From NCBI GenBank assembly GCA_013388985.1, contig JACAEF010000074.1:1-57619 (forward strand): DNA of 57,619 bases. Direction: 5' to 3'. How positions within the stretch are numbered: position 1 is the first letter of the stretch; each line of letters starts with the position of its first letter. Below are positions 26,817 to 41,053 of the stretch, piece by piece. Under the pieces are notes generated by a model that was not told the DNA's origin, ran no database searches, and was given only the letters and a program-made list of their open reading frames with translations. A program made the position numbers and the translations under genes. This DNA is from Rhodocyclaceae bacterium (GTDB lineage: Bacteria; Pseudomonadota; Gammaproteobacteria; Burkholderiales; Rhodocyclaceae).

Positions 26817-27896
26817 TTGAACTTCGATTTCTCGATCCTCAATCCCAAGGCGCGTTCCCTGGTCGGATTGAACATCGGTTCGGCGACCGTCAAGATGGTC
26901 GAGCTCTCCGTCGGGCGCGCGGGCGGATACCAATTGGATTGCTATGCCATCGAGCCGCTACCGGAAGGCGCAGTGAGCGATGGCAACATCGCCAATCACG
27001 ACGCGGTGACCGCTGCGATCGCCCGCTGCTGGAAGCGCCTGGACACCTCGACCCGCTATGTGGCAATGGCCCTGCCCACCGCGGCCGTGATCACGAAGAA
27101 GATCGTCCTGCCGGCGAATCTGCGCGAATCCGCGATGGAAGTGCAGGTGGAGTCGGAAGCGAATCAGTACATTCCCTTCACGCTGGACGAGGTCAATCTC
27201 GACTTTCAGGTCATCGGCCCGATGCCGAACGATCCGGACGAGGTCGAGGTGCTGATCGCGGCGTCACGCAAGGAAGGCGTCGAGGATCGGGTCGCCTGTG
27301 CCGAGTCAGCCGGCTTGAAGCCCGTGGTGATGGATGTCGAATCCTACGCGATGCTCGCGGCTTTCGAACTGGTGCGCGCGCAGTTTGCGGCGAGCACCGC
27401 AGATACCCTGTTCGCGCTCGTCGATATCGGCGCCTCTGCGATGAAGGTCACGATGATGCGCGGCGATCAGCAGGTCTATACCCGCGAGCAGGCGTTTGGC
27501 GGCAATCAGCTCACCCAGGACATCGTGCGCGCCTATGGCATGACTTACGAGGAGGCCGAAGCGCTGAAGCGGACGGGTCCGATGCCGGAAAATTTCGAGA
27601 GCGAGATTCTCAAGCCCTTCCTCGATGCGCTGGCGCTCGAAGTCTCGCGCGCCATCCAATTCTTCTTCACTTCCACCCAGTACAGCGAAGTCGATCACAT
27701 CGTGCTGATGGGAGGTGGGGCTTTGCTGCCCGGTGTCGCGCAAGTGGTGGCCGAGCGCACTCAGATCGACAGCGTCCTGGCCAATCCGTTCGCCGGCATG
27801 ACGCTTGGAGCGAAGGTGCGGCCCAAGCAACTGCTGCAGGATGCGCCGGCCCTGATGGTGGCCTGCGGATTGGCACTGCGGAGGTTCGATCCATGA
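26817..27896 (+). CDS. pilM: type IV pilus assembly protein PilM
   Basis: Actin-like cytoplasmic ATPase of the pilus alignment complex, 359 residues. A TTG start gives MNFDFSILNPKARSLVGLNI, matching the usual PilM opening. GLNIGSATVKMVEL is the phosphate-1 loop, DIGASAMKVTMMRG the second, and VLMGGGALLPGVA the adenosine-binding block. The N-terminal segment is the PilN-binding tip. AGGG precedes the start at a usable distance. First gene of pilMNOPQ, each overlapping the next by 4 bp. Confidence 0.93.
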   Translation: MNFDFSILNPKARSLVGLNIGSATVKMVELSVGRAGGYQLDCYAIEPLPEGAVSDGNIANHDAVTAAIARCWKRLDTSTRYVAMALPTAAVITKKIVLPANLRESAMEVQVESEANQYIPFTLDEVNLDFQVIGPMPNDPDEVEVLIAASRKEGVEDRVACAESAGLKPVVMDVESYAMLAAFELVRAQFAASTADTLFALVDIGASAMKVTMMRGDQQVYTREQAFGGNQLTQDIVRAYGMTYEEAEALKRTGPMPENFESEILKPFLDALALEVSRAIQFFFTSTQYSEVDHIVLMGGGALLPGVAQVVAERTQIDSVLANPFAGMTLGAKVRPKQLLQDAPALMVACGLALRRFDP

Positions 27897-28486
27897 TCCG
27901 CATCAATCTCCTGCCGCATCGCGAAGAACGCCGCAAGGCACTGCGTCAGCAGTTTTATGCGTTCGCCGGCCTCGTGGTGGTGGCCGCAGGAGCGATCTGG
28001 TTCTTGGGCTATACGCTGATCGACGCGATGATCGAGCACCAGGCCGAGAAAAACCGCTTCCTGAAGAGCGAGATCGCCGTTCTCGACAAGCAGATCGAAG
28101 AGATCAAGAAGCTCAAGGAACAGACCGAGGCCCTCCTGCAGCGCAAACAGGTGATCGAATCCCTGCAGGTGAATCGCTCCGAAACGGTGTATTTGTTCAA
28201 CGAACTGGCGCGCCAGTTGCCGACCGGCGTCTACTTGAAATCGATCAAGCAGGAAGGGCAAAAGATCACCCTGACCGGCTATGCGCAATCGAACGCCCGG
28301 GTGTCGACGCTGATGCGCAATCTCGATGATTCCCCGTTGCTAGAGCGGCCGGCGCTGATCGAAATCAAAGCGGTGCAGGTCGGCAAGCGGCGCCTGAACG
28401 AATTTGCGATGAACATTTTCTTTACCCGCCAATCTACTGCGCAGGATGGGGGTGAGGGTGCGAAAAAAGCCGGGGTGGGCAAATGA
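27893..28486 (+). CDS. pilN: type IV pilus assembly protein PilN
   Basis: Bitopic inner-membrane protein of 197 residues. The cytoplasmic N-terminus MIRINLLPHREERRK is the conserved PilM-binding peptide (INLLP). It is followed by a single transmembrane helix (LVVVAAGAIWFLGYTLI), a periplasmic coiled coil (about 50-90) and a ferredoxin-like fold ending FFTRQSTAQDGG. It forms heterodimers with PilO in the alignment complex. Confidence 0.93.
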   Translation: MIRINLLPHREERRKALRQQFYAFAGLVVVAAGAIWFLGYTLIDAMIEHQAEKNRFLKSEIAVLDKQIEEIKKLKEQTEALLQRKQVIESLQVNRSETVYLFNELARQLPTGVYLKSIKQEGQKITLTGYAQSNARVSTLMRNLDDSPLLERPALIEIKAVQVGKRRLNEFAMNIFFTRQSTAQDGGEGAKKAGVGK

Positions 28487-29172
28487 AGAAGCCGGCTATG
28501 CTTTCTGGAAAGACGAAACTGGATTTGCCGAAGATCGATTTCCAGGCGGTCATCGAGGATTTCCGTACGCTCGATCCGAAAGACCCCGGCGCCTGGCCGT
28601 TGATCCCGCGCATCGTCATCCTGATCGGCCTATTCCTGTTGCTGGTGGCTGCCGCCGCCTGGTTCGGCTGGCAGGCCCAGTACGAAGAGCTCGATGCCAA
28701 GCGCCAGGAAGAGGCCAAGCTCAAGGAAGATTGGCTGGCGAAGAAGAAGCAGGCCGTCAATCTCGATGCCTACCGCAACCAGCTTGGCGAGATCGAACGC
28801 TCCTTCGGGGCATTGCTCAAACAATTGCCCAATGCTGCGGAAATGGAATCGCTGCTGGTCGATATCAACCAGGCGGGCCTGGGGCGCGGCTTGCAGTTCG
28901 AATTGTTCAAGCCGGGCAGCGAGGTGGTGAAAGATTTCTACGCGGAACTGCCAATCACGATCAACCTGACCGGCAGCTATCACGATTTCGGCTACTTCGC
29001 CGGAGATATCGCCAAACTGCCGCGCATCGTCACCCTGAACGACATCAATATCGCGCCGGGAAAATCGGGGGATGGGCTGACCATGAGCGCAACCGCAAAG
29101 ACATTCCGCTATCTCGACGAAGAAGAGATCGCCGCCCGCAAGAAGCAGCAAGCGAAGGGGGCGAAGAAATGA
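28483..29172 (+). CDS. pilO: type IV pilus assembly protein PilO
   Basis: Bitopic protein of 229 residues with a short cytoplasmic N-terminus, one transmembrane helix (IVILIGLFLLLVAAAAWFG), a periplasmic coiled coil (DAKRQEEAKLKEDWLAKKK) and a C-terminal ferredoxin-like domain with NLTGSYHDFGYF. It partners with PilN and binds the lipoprotein PilP, bridging inner membrane to secretin. Confidence 0.93.
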   Translation: MKKPAMLSGKTKLDLPKIDFQAVIEDFRTLDPKDPGAWPLIPRIVILIGLFLLLVAAAAWFGWQAQYEELDAKRQEEAKLKEDWLAKKKQAVNLDAYRNQLGEIERSFGALLKQLPNAAEMESLLVDINQAGLGRGLQFELFKPGSEVVKDFYAELPITINLTGSYHDFGYFAGDIAKLPRIVTLNDINIAPGKSGDGLTMSATAKTFRYLDEEEIAARKKQQAKGAKK

Positions 29173-29717
29173 GAGTCTTCGTGCTGAGTGTGGCCACGAT
29201 ATTCGTCTTGGCCGGTTGTGCCGAGCGAGGGCACGATGAAATCCGGCAGTGGATGGAAGAGTCTTCCCGTGATTTGAAGGGAGGGATACCGCCGCTGCCC
29301 GAGCTGAAGCCATTTCCGGTCGTCTCCTACGAGGCGGCCGACAAAGTCGATCCCTTCAATCCCTCCCGAATCGAACCGGAGCGTAAGGGTGAGGGGGGGG
29401 CAAACAAGCCCGACTTCGACCGTCCACGCGAGCAGCTCGAAAGTTACCCGCTCGAATCGATCAGTTACATCGGCGTGGTCGACAAAGGCAAAAGCAAGAC
29501 CAGACGCGCCATCGTCCAGGCCGACGGTGTCGTCTATCAGGTCGGCATCGGCAATTATCTCGGTCAGAATTTTGGGCGCATCGTGGCGATCACGCCCACC
29601 GAAATCGTCTTGAAGGAAATCGTGCAAGATCCGAGCGGACAGACGTCCGATTGGGTGGAGCGGGAAATGACCCTGCAACTCCGGGACGGGGCACAGGGCA
29701 AGGAGTCGAAAAAATGA
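29169..29717 (+). CDS. pilP: type IV pilus lipoprotein PilP
   Basis: Inner-membrane lipoprotein of 182 residues (MRVFVLSVATIFVLAGC is the signal with lipobox LAGC) linking PilNO to the secretin PilQ. It has an unstructured linker, then the beta-domain LESISYIGVVDKGKSKTRRA, VVYQVGIGNYLGQNFGRI and a GREMTLQL-like end. An uninterrupted run of eight G (29393-29400) lies in the linker (EGGAN); slippage there would frameshift the gene. Confidence 0.92.
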   Translation: MRVFVLSVATIFVLAGCAERGHDEIRQWMEESSRDLKGGIPPLPELKPFPVVSYEAADKVDPFNPSRIEPERKGEGGANKPDFDRPREQLESYPLESISYIGVVDKGKSKTRRAIVQADGVVYQVGIGNYLGQNFGRIVAITPTEIVLKEIVQDPSGQTSDWVEREMTLQLRDGAQGKESKK

Positions 29718-31936
29718 AATTCATGCGATCCGTCTTGGCCGGTCTGGCCCTGATGCTGGCAGCCATCTCGGCATCCTTTGCGCAAGGCGCGGCGGAAGCC
29801 GGTAAAGCGAATGTCATCGAAACTCTCGAAGTCGGCAAGCTCGGGGGCAACACCGTCGTCAAGTTGGGGCTTCGCAAGGAGCTTGCAGAGAATCCATCCA
29901 ATTTCACGATCACCAATCCGGCCAGGATCGTGTTCGATTTTCCCGGCACGGAAAACGGCCTCGGCTACTCGACCAAGGTGGTCAATGAGGGGATTCTGCG
30001 CAGCTACAGTGTCGTGCAGGCCGGCGAGCGCTCCCGTCTGGTGCTGAATCTGGCGCAGAATGCCCGCTTCGAGGCGCGCAACGACGGCAAGCAGCTCTTC
30101 ATCACGCTGCTGGACGACGTGCGCTCGGACACGGCGGCCGCGCCGCCTGGCATACAGCACTTCGCGCAGACCGGCCGTGCCCAGGAAAACGCGATTCGCA
30201 ACATCCAGTTCCGCCGCAACAAGGAAGGTGCCGGGGTCGTGCTCGTCGACCTCACTTCGAGCGATGCAGCCATCGATGTGACGCAGAAAGGCTCGAAACT
30301 GTATGTCGCGTTCAAAAAGACGCAACTGCCCGAGTCGCAGCGCAAGCGGCTCGACGTGGTCGATTTCGGCACGCCGGTCACCACGGTGACGACCCGCCAG
30401 GAAGGCGATGGCGTGACGATGGAAATCGTACCCACCGGCCTTTGGGAGCACACCGCCTACCAGAGCGACAATCAGTTCATCGTCGAAGTCCGCCCGGTCA
30501 AGGAGGATCCGAACAGGCTCTTCCAGGGCAGCAAGAAGGGCTATCAGGGTGAGCTCATCTCACTCAATTTCCAGAACATTCCTTTGCGCGAGCTGCTGCA
30601 CGTCTTCGCCGACATCACCAATTTCAACATCGTCGTCAGCGATTCCGTGAGCGGCAATGTCTCTCTGCGCTTGAATGACGTGCCTTGGGATCAAGCCCTC
30701 GAAATCGTCCTGCAGCAGAAAAATCTGGCGATGCGCAAGAACGGCAACGTGATCTGGATCGCGCCGCAGGACGAGCTGGCTGCTCGGGATGAACAAGCGA
30801 TCAAATCCCGCGAAACCGCGATTGCGGCCGAGCAGCCGCGCCTTGAGCTGTTTCAGCTCAATTATGTCAAGGCCGAAGATCTGATGGATATGATCACCAA
30901 GGAAAAAGAGGAGCTGAAGGGCAAGGACAAGGCTTCTGCATTCCTCTCTTCCGTAGGCAAGATCACAATCGACAAGCGTACCAATCAGGTCTTCATCTAT
31001 GACGTGCCGAGCAAGCTGGACATGATTTCTAGTCTGCTCAAGCAGATCGACCGTCCGGTCCGGCAGGTGTTGATCGAAGCGCGCATCGTCGAGGCGGACA
31101 CCAACTTCACCAAGTCGCTCGGTGTGCGCCTGGGCACGCATGATCATCGGGGCATGAACGTCGGTCACAGTTTTGGTAGTGATACCAACGTGCGCTTCGG
31201 TCTCGGAGCTTCGACCAACGATACTTATGCGCATCTGCCCGACGGAGGAAACTATCCGGCCGCAGCCATCATTACCAATATCGACCGCACGACAGGCGAG
31301 ATCACTTATACCCGCGAAGTGCCGACACCGAAAATCGAGAATAGCCAACTGGTCAATTTGGCGGTGCCCAATCCAGCCGGCCAGTTCGCGCTGACTCTGA
31401 TGAACCGCGCCAAGACCATGTTGCTGACACTCGAACTATCAGCCCTAGAGGCGGATGGCAAGGGCAAGACCATCTCCAGTCCACGCATCATGACGATGGA
31501 TCAGATGGAAGCCACCATCCAGCAGGGTGTGCGGGTGCCATATCTGGTCTCGAGCGCTTCCGGTGCGACCTCGGTGGCCTGGCAGGACGCTAACCTGTCG
31601 TTGAAAGTTAAGCCCCATATTACGCCTGACGGGCGTGTCATGCTGAAGCTGAAAATTACCAAGAATGCCCTCGGGCCGCAGGTCAGCACTTTCCTTGGTT
31701 ACTCGATCAAGACCAAGGAAGTGGAATCGGACGTCCTGGTGGACAACGGCGGCACGGTGGTGATCGGCGGCATCTACGAACAGGAGGAGCGCGACAGTAC
31801 CACACGTGTGCCCTTCTTTGGCGACCTGCCTTATGTCGGTTTCCTGTTCAAGACCCGCTCGCGGACAGACAACCGAACCGAGCTCCTGGTCATGATCACG
31901 CCGAAGATCATCGACAATGCGCTGAGCATGCGCTGA
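29714..31936 (+). CDS. pilQ: type IV pilus secretin PilQ
   Basis: Outer-membrane secretin of 740 residues with signal peptide MKFMRSVLAGLALMLAAISA. AMIN domains at the N-terminus (about 40-260) bind peptidoglycan. They are followed by an STN/N0 domain (ISLNFQNIPLRELLHVFADI), N1 (LELFQLNYVKAEDLMDMI) and the secretin core (VRQVLIEARIVEADTNFTKSL, then VLVDNGGTVVIGGIYEQEE, VPFFGDLPYVGFLFK). It is the channel for the pilus fibre. It ends 22 bp before aroK. Confidence 0.95.
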   Translation: MKFMRSVLAGLALMLAAISASFAQGAAEAGKANVIETLEVGKLGGNTVVKLGLRKELAENPSNFTITNPARIVFDFPGTENGLGYSTKVVNEGILRSYSVVQAGERSRLVLNLAQNARFEARNDGKQLFITLLDDVRSDTAAAPPGIQHFAQTGRAQENAIRNIQFRRNKEGAGVVLVDLTSSDAAIDVTQKGSKLYVAFKKTQLPESQRKRLDVVDFGTPVTTVTTRQEGDGVTMEIVPTGLWEHTAYQSDNQFIVEVRPVKEDPNRLFQGSKKGYQGELISLNFQNIPLRELLHVFADITNFNIVVSDSVSGNVSLRLNDVPWDQALEIVLQQKNLAMRKNGNVIWIAPQDELAARDEQAIKSRETAIAAEQPRLELFQLNYVKAEDLMDMITKEKEELKGKDKASAFLSSVGKITIDKRTNQVFIYDVPSKLDMISSLLKQIDRPVRQVLIEARIVEADTNFTKSLGVRLGTHDHRGMNVGHSFGSDTNVRFGLGASTNDTYAHLPDGGNYPAAAIITNIDRTTGEITYTREVPTPKIENSQLVNLAVPNPAGQFALTLMNRAKTMLLTLELSALEADGKGKTISSPRIMTMDQMEATIQQGVRVPYLVSSASGATSVAWQDANLSLKVKPHITPDGRVMLKLKITKNALGPQVSTFLGYSIKTKEVESDVLVDNGGTVVIGGIYEQEERDSTTRVPFFGDLPYVGFLFKTRSRTDNRTELLVMITPKIIDNALSMR

Positions 31937-31958
31937 GCACGGGCGAAATCGGGGCCGT

Positions 31959-32495
31959 TTGAAAAGAAGCCTAACACCTTGGTCGTCGATTATCCTCGTC
32001 GGCATGATGGGCGCGGGCAAGACGACGCTGGGACGTCGTCTTGCCGCTGAAACGGGTCGCGAATTCCTCGATCTCGACCGGGAAATCGAACGGCGCACCG
32101 GCGTCACGGTGGCGACCATCTTCGAAATCGAAGGCGAGGCGGGCTTCCGTCTCCGGGAGATGCAGCTACTGGCCGAAGTGGCCCCGCGTTCCGGTCTCGT
32201 CATCGCCACCGGTGGCGGGGTGGTGATGAACCCCATCAACCGCGCGCGACTGCTGGCGTGCCGCTGCGTTGTATATTTGCACGCGCAGCCGGCGTTGATC
32301 TACGCGCGCGTCCGCCACGACCGCAGCCGTCCGCTGCTGCAGGTGGCCGATCCCTTGGCCAGAATCACCCAGCTGGTCGCCCAACGCGATCCGCTCTACC
32401 GCGAAGTCGCCGACCTGGTCGTCGAGTCCGGTCGCGAGGCGGCGGCGATCGTGAACGAACTCAAGCAGCTTTTGCCGAGCCCATGCAGAGATTGA
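31959..32495 (+). CDS. aroK: shikimate kinase
   Basis: Phosphorylates shikimate in the aromatic amino-acid pathway. 178 residues with Walker [14 protein letters not shown], the shikimate-binding [20 protein letters not shown] and the GGGVV motif ([10 protein letters not shown]). The start is TTG at 31959, giving [15 protein letters not shown]. The gene ends inside the beginning of aroB (13-bp overlap). Confidence 0.93.
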   Translation: MKRSLTPWSSIILVGMMGAGKTTLGRRLAAETGREFLDLDREIERRTGVTVATIFEIEGEAGFRLREMQLLAEVAPRSGLVIATGGGVVMNPINRARLLACRCVVYLHAQPALIYARVRHDRSRPLLQVADPLARITQLVAQRDPLYREVADLVVESGREAAAIVNELKQLLPSPCRD

Positions 32496-33571
32496 CCATC
32501 GACTTGAAGGAACGCAGCTATCCGATCCTGATCGGTTCCGGCCTGCTGGCGGACCCCGCCACCTTCACCAGCCTGACCGGCCGTCGTGCGGCGATCGTCA
32601 GCAACGAAACCATCGCGCCGCTCTATCTCGAGCGTCTGGAAACCACATTGGAAAAAGTCGGCGCTGGCACGACGGCACTGGTGCTGCCGGACGGCGAGGC
32701 CTACAAGAACTGGGAAACCCTCAATCGCATCTACGACCATCTCCTCGCCGAGCGCTGCGATCGCGGCACGACCGTCATTGCACTCGGCGGCGGCGTGATC
32801 GGCGATCTGGCGGGCTTCGCCGCTGCGACCTATCAACGCGGGGTGCCGTTCGTCCAGGTGCCGACCACCCTACTGGCCCAGGTCGATTCGTCGGTGGGGG
32901 GCAAGACGGGCATCAACCATCCGCGCGGCAAGAACATGATCGGCGCCTTCTGGCAGCCGCGGCTGGTCGTCGCCGATACCGATACTTTGAACACCCTGCC
33001 CGATCGCGAACTTTCCGCCGGCCTGGCCGAGGTCATCAAATACGGCCTGATCCGCGATCTGCCATTCCTCGACTGGCTGGATGCCCACATGGAACGGCTC
33101 ATGGCGCGCGATGGCGAGGCGCTCGCATTCGCGATCGAGCGCTCCTGCGCCAACAAGGCGCAAGTCGTCGCCGGCGACGAGCTGGAGACGGCCAAGGAGG
33201 GGGGGCGTGCCCTGCTCAACCTGGGCCATACCTTCGGCCATGCGATCGAGGCCGGCGCGGGGTATGGCGTCTGGCTGCATGGCGAAGCCGTGGCTGCAGG
33301 CACGTTGATGGCGCTGGAGTTGTCGCGGCGTCTTGGCTGGCTGAGCGCCGCCGAGGTCGAGCGCGTGATCGCGCTGTTCCAGCGTGCCCGCCTGCCGGTG
33401 CGTGGGCCGGCGCTCGGTGTCGATCGTTATCTCGACTTGATGGGGCACGACAAGAAAGTGCGCGATGGCAGGCTGCGCCTCGTGCTGCTGAGAAAGCTCG
33501 GGGAGGCCGTGACCTATGCCGACGCGCCGCCCGCGGAAATCCGCGCGGCGATCGAAGCCTGCTGTGGCTGA
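32483..33571 (+). CDS. aroB: 3-dehydroquinate synthase
   Basis: NAD- and metal-dependent enzyme of 362 residues making 3-dehydroquinate. It starts [20 protein letters not shown]. Motifs are [48 protein letters not shown] and the metal-binding [12 protein letters not shown] and [10 protein letters not shown]. Residues 58-65 (KVGAGTTA) are encoded by a 23/25 copy of the dispersed repeat in a length-neutral position. A run of seven G (33199-33205) lies in the loop before LLNLGHT. Confidence 0.95.
   Translation: MQRLTIDLKERSYPILIGSGLLADPATFTSLTGRRAAIVSNETIAPLYLERLETTLEKVGAGTTALVLPDGEAYKNWETLNRIYDHLLAERCDRGTTVIALGGGVIGDLAGFAAATYQRGVPFVQVPTTLLAQVDSSVGGKTGINHPRGKNMIGAFWQPRLVVADTDTLNTLPDRELSAGLAEVIKYGLIRDLPFLDWLDAHMERLMARDGEALAFAIERSCANKAQVVAGDELETAKEGGRALLNLGHTFGHAIEAGAGYGVWLHGEAVAAGTLMALELSRRLGWLSAAEVERVIALFQRARLPVRGPALGVDRYLDLMGHDKKVRDGRLRLVLLRKLGEAVTYADAPPAEIRAAIEACCG
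32654..32678 (-). repeat. dispersed 25-bp repeat, copy inside aroB
   Basis: 23 of 25 match on the reverse complement. In frame it gives KVGAGTTA, the same frame as the cusB copy. Confidence 0.65.
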
Positions 33572-34688
33572 GCTGGCCACTTACGCCGTCACGGAACGCA
33601 ATTCGCGCGGCCGGCGCTTTGCCGAGCCGCGGCCGAAGACGCGCGGTGAGTTCGCGCGCGACCGCGACCGCATCATTCATTCGACGGCCTTCCGCCGCCT
33701 CGAATACAAGACTCAGGTGTTCGTCAATCACGAGGGCGACCTGTTCCGCACGCGGCTCACGCACTCGATCGAGGTGGCGCAGATCGCACGCACCATCGCG
33801 CGCGCCGTCGGGCTCAACGACGATCTGACCGAGGCGATCGCGCTGGCCCACGATCTCGGCCACACGCCCTTCGGTCACGCCGGGCAGGACGCCCTGAACG
33901 AATGCATGGCCGAGCATGGCGGCTTCGAGCACAATCTGCAGTCCCTGCGCATCGTCGACAAGCTCGAGGAGCGCTATGGCGCCTTCGATGGCCTGAACCT
34001 GATGTTCGAGACGCGCGCGGGCATCCTCAAGCATTGCTCGCCGGCGCGAGCGCGCGAGCTCGGCGAGGTGGCGGAGCGTTTCCTCACGGATCGGCGCCCG
34101 TCGCTGGAAGCGCAGGTCTGCAACCTCGCCGACCAGATCGCCTACAACAACCACGATGTCGACGACGGTCTGCGCTCGGGGCTGATCACGCTCGAACAGC
34201 TGGAGGGGATCGGGCTGTTTGCCATGCATGCCCGGCAGGCCCGGGAAGAGTTCCCGCACATCGGCGGCAGGCGCTTGATCCACGAAACCGTGCGCCGCAT
34301 GATCGATGCCCAGGTGACCGACCTGCTCGCGGAAATGCAGGCGCGCATCGCGCGGACGGGCGTCGCCACGCTCGAGGACGTGGCCGCCGCGCCGCCGCTG
34401 GTCGGCTTTTCTGAGGCGATGCAGGAGATGAACCGGGAACTGAAGCAATTCCTCCATGCTTCGCTTTATCGCCACTATCAGGTGGTGCGCATGACGACCA
34501 AGGCGCGGCGCATCGTCAAGGATCTGTTCTCCGCCTTCCTCTCCGACATGCGGCTGCTGCCGGAAAAATACCGCGAACTGGGCGAACGCGAAGGTGACGC
34601 GCGCGCCATCGCCGATTACATCGCCGGCATGACCGACCGGTATGCGATCAAGGAACATCGTCGCCTGTTCGCCATCGGCGAGCTATGA
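33564..34688 (+). CDS. dgt: deoxyguanosinetriphosphate triphosphohydrolase-like protein
   Basis: HD-domain dNTPase of 374 residues. The HD residues are in [13 protein letters not shown] and [15 protein letters not shown], with a third group in [21 protein letters not shown] at 33564 overlapping the aroB stop gives [19 protein letters not shown], the usual start of this group. E. coli Dgt is longer (about 505); the shorter homologues act on a wider range of dNTPs. It ends the pil-aro-dgt transcription unit. Confidence 0.9.
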   Translation: MAELATYAVTERNSRGRRFAEPRPKTRGEFARDRDRIIHSTAFRRLEYKTQVFVNHEGDLFRTRLTHSIEVAQIARTIARAVGLNDDLTEAIALAHDLGHTPFGHAGQDALNECMAEHGGFEHNLQSLRIVDKLEERYGAFDGLNLMFETRAGILKHCSPARARELGEVAERFLTDRRPSLEAQVCNLADQIAYNNHDVDDGLRSGLITLEQLEGIGLFAMHARQAREEFPHIGGRRLIHETVRRMIDAQVTDLLAEMQARIARTGVATLEDVAAAPPLVGFSEAMQEMNRELKQFLHASLYRHYQVVRMTTKARRIVKDLFSAFLSDMRLLPEKYRELGEREGDARAIADYIAGMTDRYAIKEHRRLFAIGEL

Positions 34689-34709
34689 GCGCGCACCATC
34701 AGGAAACCC

Positions 34710-34738
34710 TTGAAGGCGTTGGCGAATCTGCGTAATAT
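34710..34738 (+). promoter_or_regulatory. candidate promoter of gltB
   Basis: TTGAAG (34710-34715), a 17-bp spacer, then TAATAT (34733-34738). It would place the transcript start near 34745, about 205 nt before the gltB start codon. Confidence 0.45.
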
Positions 34739-34772
34739 CACGGGTTCGCTCGTTTTTGTCCTTGGTGCGAAA

Positions 34773-34934
34773 CGCCTTACGTGCCGACCGCGACCACCTG
34801 CGGGTCATTGACCGGGGGTGGCTGAGGTCGGCGATGCGGCGTAGGCGGGAAGGCGCGCTGGGCGCGCACGAACAGTGTCGTTGCCGCCGTGTGGTTTGGC
34901 TCCCCGGGACGTCGTACAACGGGCGCCCCGTTTT
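34773..34934 (+). promoter_or_regulatory. structured gltB leader with three hairpins
   Basis: Three stems follow one another. First, a long stem: CGCC(t)TACG (34773-34781) with CGTAGGCG (34840-34847), GCCGACC (34783-34789) with GGTCGGC (34826-34832), CCACC (34794-34798) with GGTGG (34817-34821) and GGTC/GACC (34803-34813). Second, GCGCGC (34853-34858) with GCGCGC (34862-34867). Third, AACGGG (34918-34923) with CCCGTT (34927-34932) followed by T residues, terminator-like and just before the ribosome-binding site. This suggests attenuation of gltBD, but no known riboswitch class is recognised. Confidence 0.5.
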
Positions 34935-34952
34935 CACTTGAGGAAGCCAGCA

Positions 34953-39580
<4,628 letters not shown>

Positions 39581-39581
<1 letters not shown>

Positions 39582-41047
39582 TGGGCAAGCCCACCGGTTT
39601 TCTCGAGTTCCACCGCGTTGCCGAGGCCTACGAGCCGGTCGAGCAGCGTCTGAAGCATTTCCGGGAGTTCGTCGCCCGCCTGAACGACGAGCAGGCCAAG
39701 GTGCAGGGCGCGCGCTGCATGGATTGCGGCATTCCGTTCTGCAACAACGGTTGCCCGGTCAACAACAACATTCCGGACTTCAACGATGCGGTATATCGCG
39801 GCGACTGGCGCGCGGCGATCGACATCCTGCATTCGACCAACAACTTCCCGGAAGTCACCGGCCGCATCTGTCCGGCGCCCTGCGAGGCGGCCTGCACGCT
39901 GAACATCAACGACGAGGCCGTCGGCATCAAGTCGCTCGAACACGCGATCATCGACAAGGCGGGCGAGAACGGCTGGGTCGTGCCGCTGATCGCCACCGTC
40001 AAGACGGGCAAGAAGGTCGCGATCGTCGGCTCCGGCCCGGCGGGCCTGGCCGCCGCCCAGCAGCTGACGCGCGCCGGCCATGACGTGACGGTGTTCGAGA
40101 AGAACGACGCGATCGGCGGGCTGATGCGCTACGGCATCCCCGATTTCAAGCTCGACAAGCGCCTGATCGAATGGCGCGTCGCCCAACTCAAGGTCGAAGG
40201 CGTGAAGTTCCGCCTCAAAACCCTGGTGGCGGCCGACGGGCGGCTGCCCAAGGGCGTGGCCTGCGATGCGGTGCAGGTGGTCGCGCCGGCCGCACTGCTG
40301 AAGGAATTCGATGCGGTGATCCTTGCCGGCGGTGCCGAGACGCCGCGCGATCTACCGATCCCCGGCCGCGATCTCGACGGCGTGCATTTCGCGCTCGAAT
40401 TCCTCATCCCGCAGAACAAGGAAGTCGGCGGCGGCCGCAAGAATCCGATCAACGCGAAGGGCAAGCGCGTGGTCGTGATCGGCGGTGGCGACACCGGTTC
40501 CGACTGCGTCGGCACCTCGAACCGCCACGGCGCCGCGAGTGTCACGCAGATCGAGCTCTTGCCCCGCCCGCCCGAGCAGGAAGACAAGGCGCTCACCTGG
40601 CCGTACTGGCCGAACAAGTTGCGCACCTCGAGCTCGCATGAAGAGGGTTGCACACGCGACTGGGCCATCGCCACGAAGGAATTCATCGGCGAGAACGGCA
40701 AGCTCAAGGCCCTGAAGTGCGTGCGGCTGGACTGGAGCGAGGGCAAGATGAAGGAGATTCCCGGCTCCGAGTTCCAGATCGAGGCCGATCTCGCCTTCCT
40801 GGCGATGGGCTTCACGCAACCGGTGCAGGCGCTGCTCGATGCCTTCGGCGTGGCGAAGGATGCGCGCGGCAATGCCGCCGCGACTACCGATGGCCCCGGC
40901 TGCTACGCGACCAATGTGCCGAAGGTGTTCGCCGCCGGCGACATGCGCCGCGGCCAGTCGCTGGTCGTCTGGGCGATCCGCGAGGGGCGCCAGTGCGCGC
41001 GCGCCGTCGATGAATTCCTGATGGGAAGCTCCGTCCTGCCCCGCTGA
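39581..41047 (+). CDS. gltD: glutamate synthase, small subunit
   Basis: Flavoprotein of 488 residues feeding electrons from NADPH to GltB. N-terminal cysteine groups, [15 protein letters not shown] and [12 protein letters not shown], bind two 4Fe-4S clusters. FAD binding is [11 protein letters not shown] and NADPH binding GGGDTGSDC. The C-terminal block is [21 protein letters not shown] 39581 follows an ideal GGAGG and overlaps the gltB stop; a GTG one codon upstream is less likely. Confidence 0.97.
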
Positions 41048-41053
41048 CGAGGG

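Noticed and set aside
33199-33205. G7 run in aroB as a phase-variation switch
   Set aside because: Shorter than typical switching tracts and in an essential biosynthetic gene; noted only in the aroB entry.
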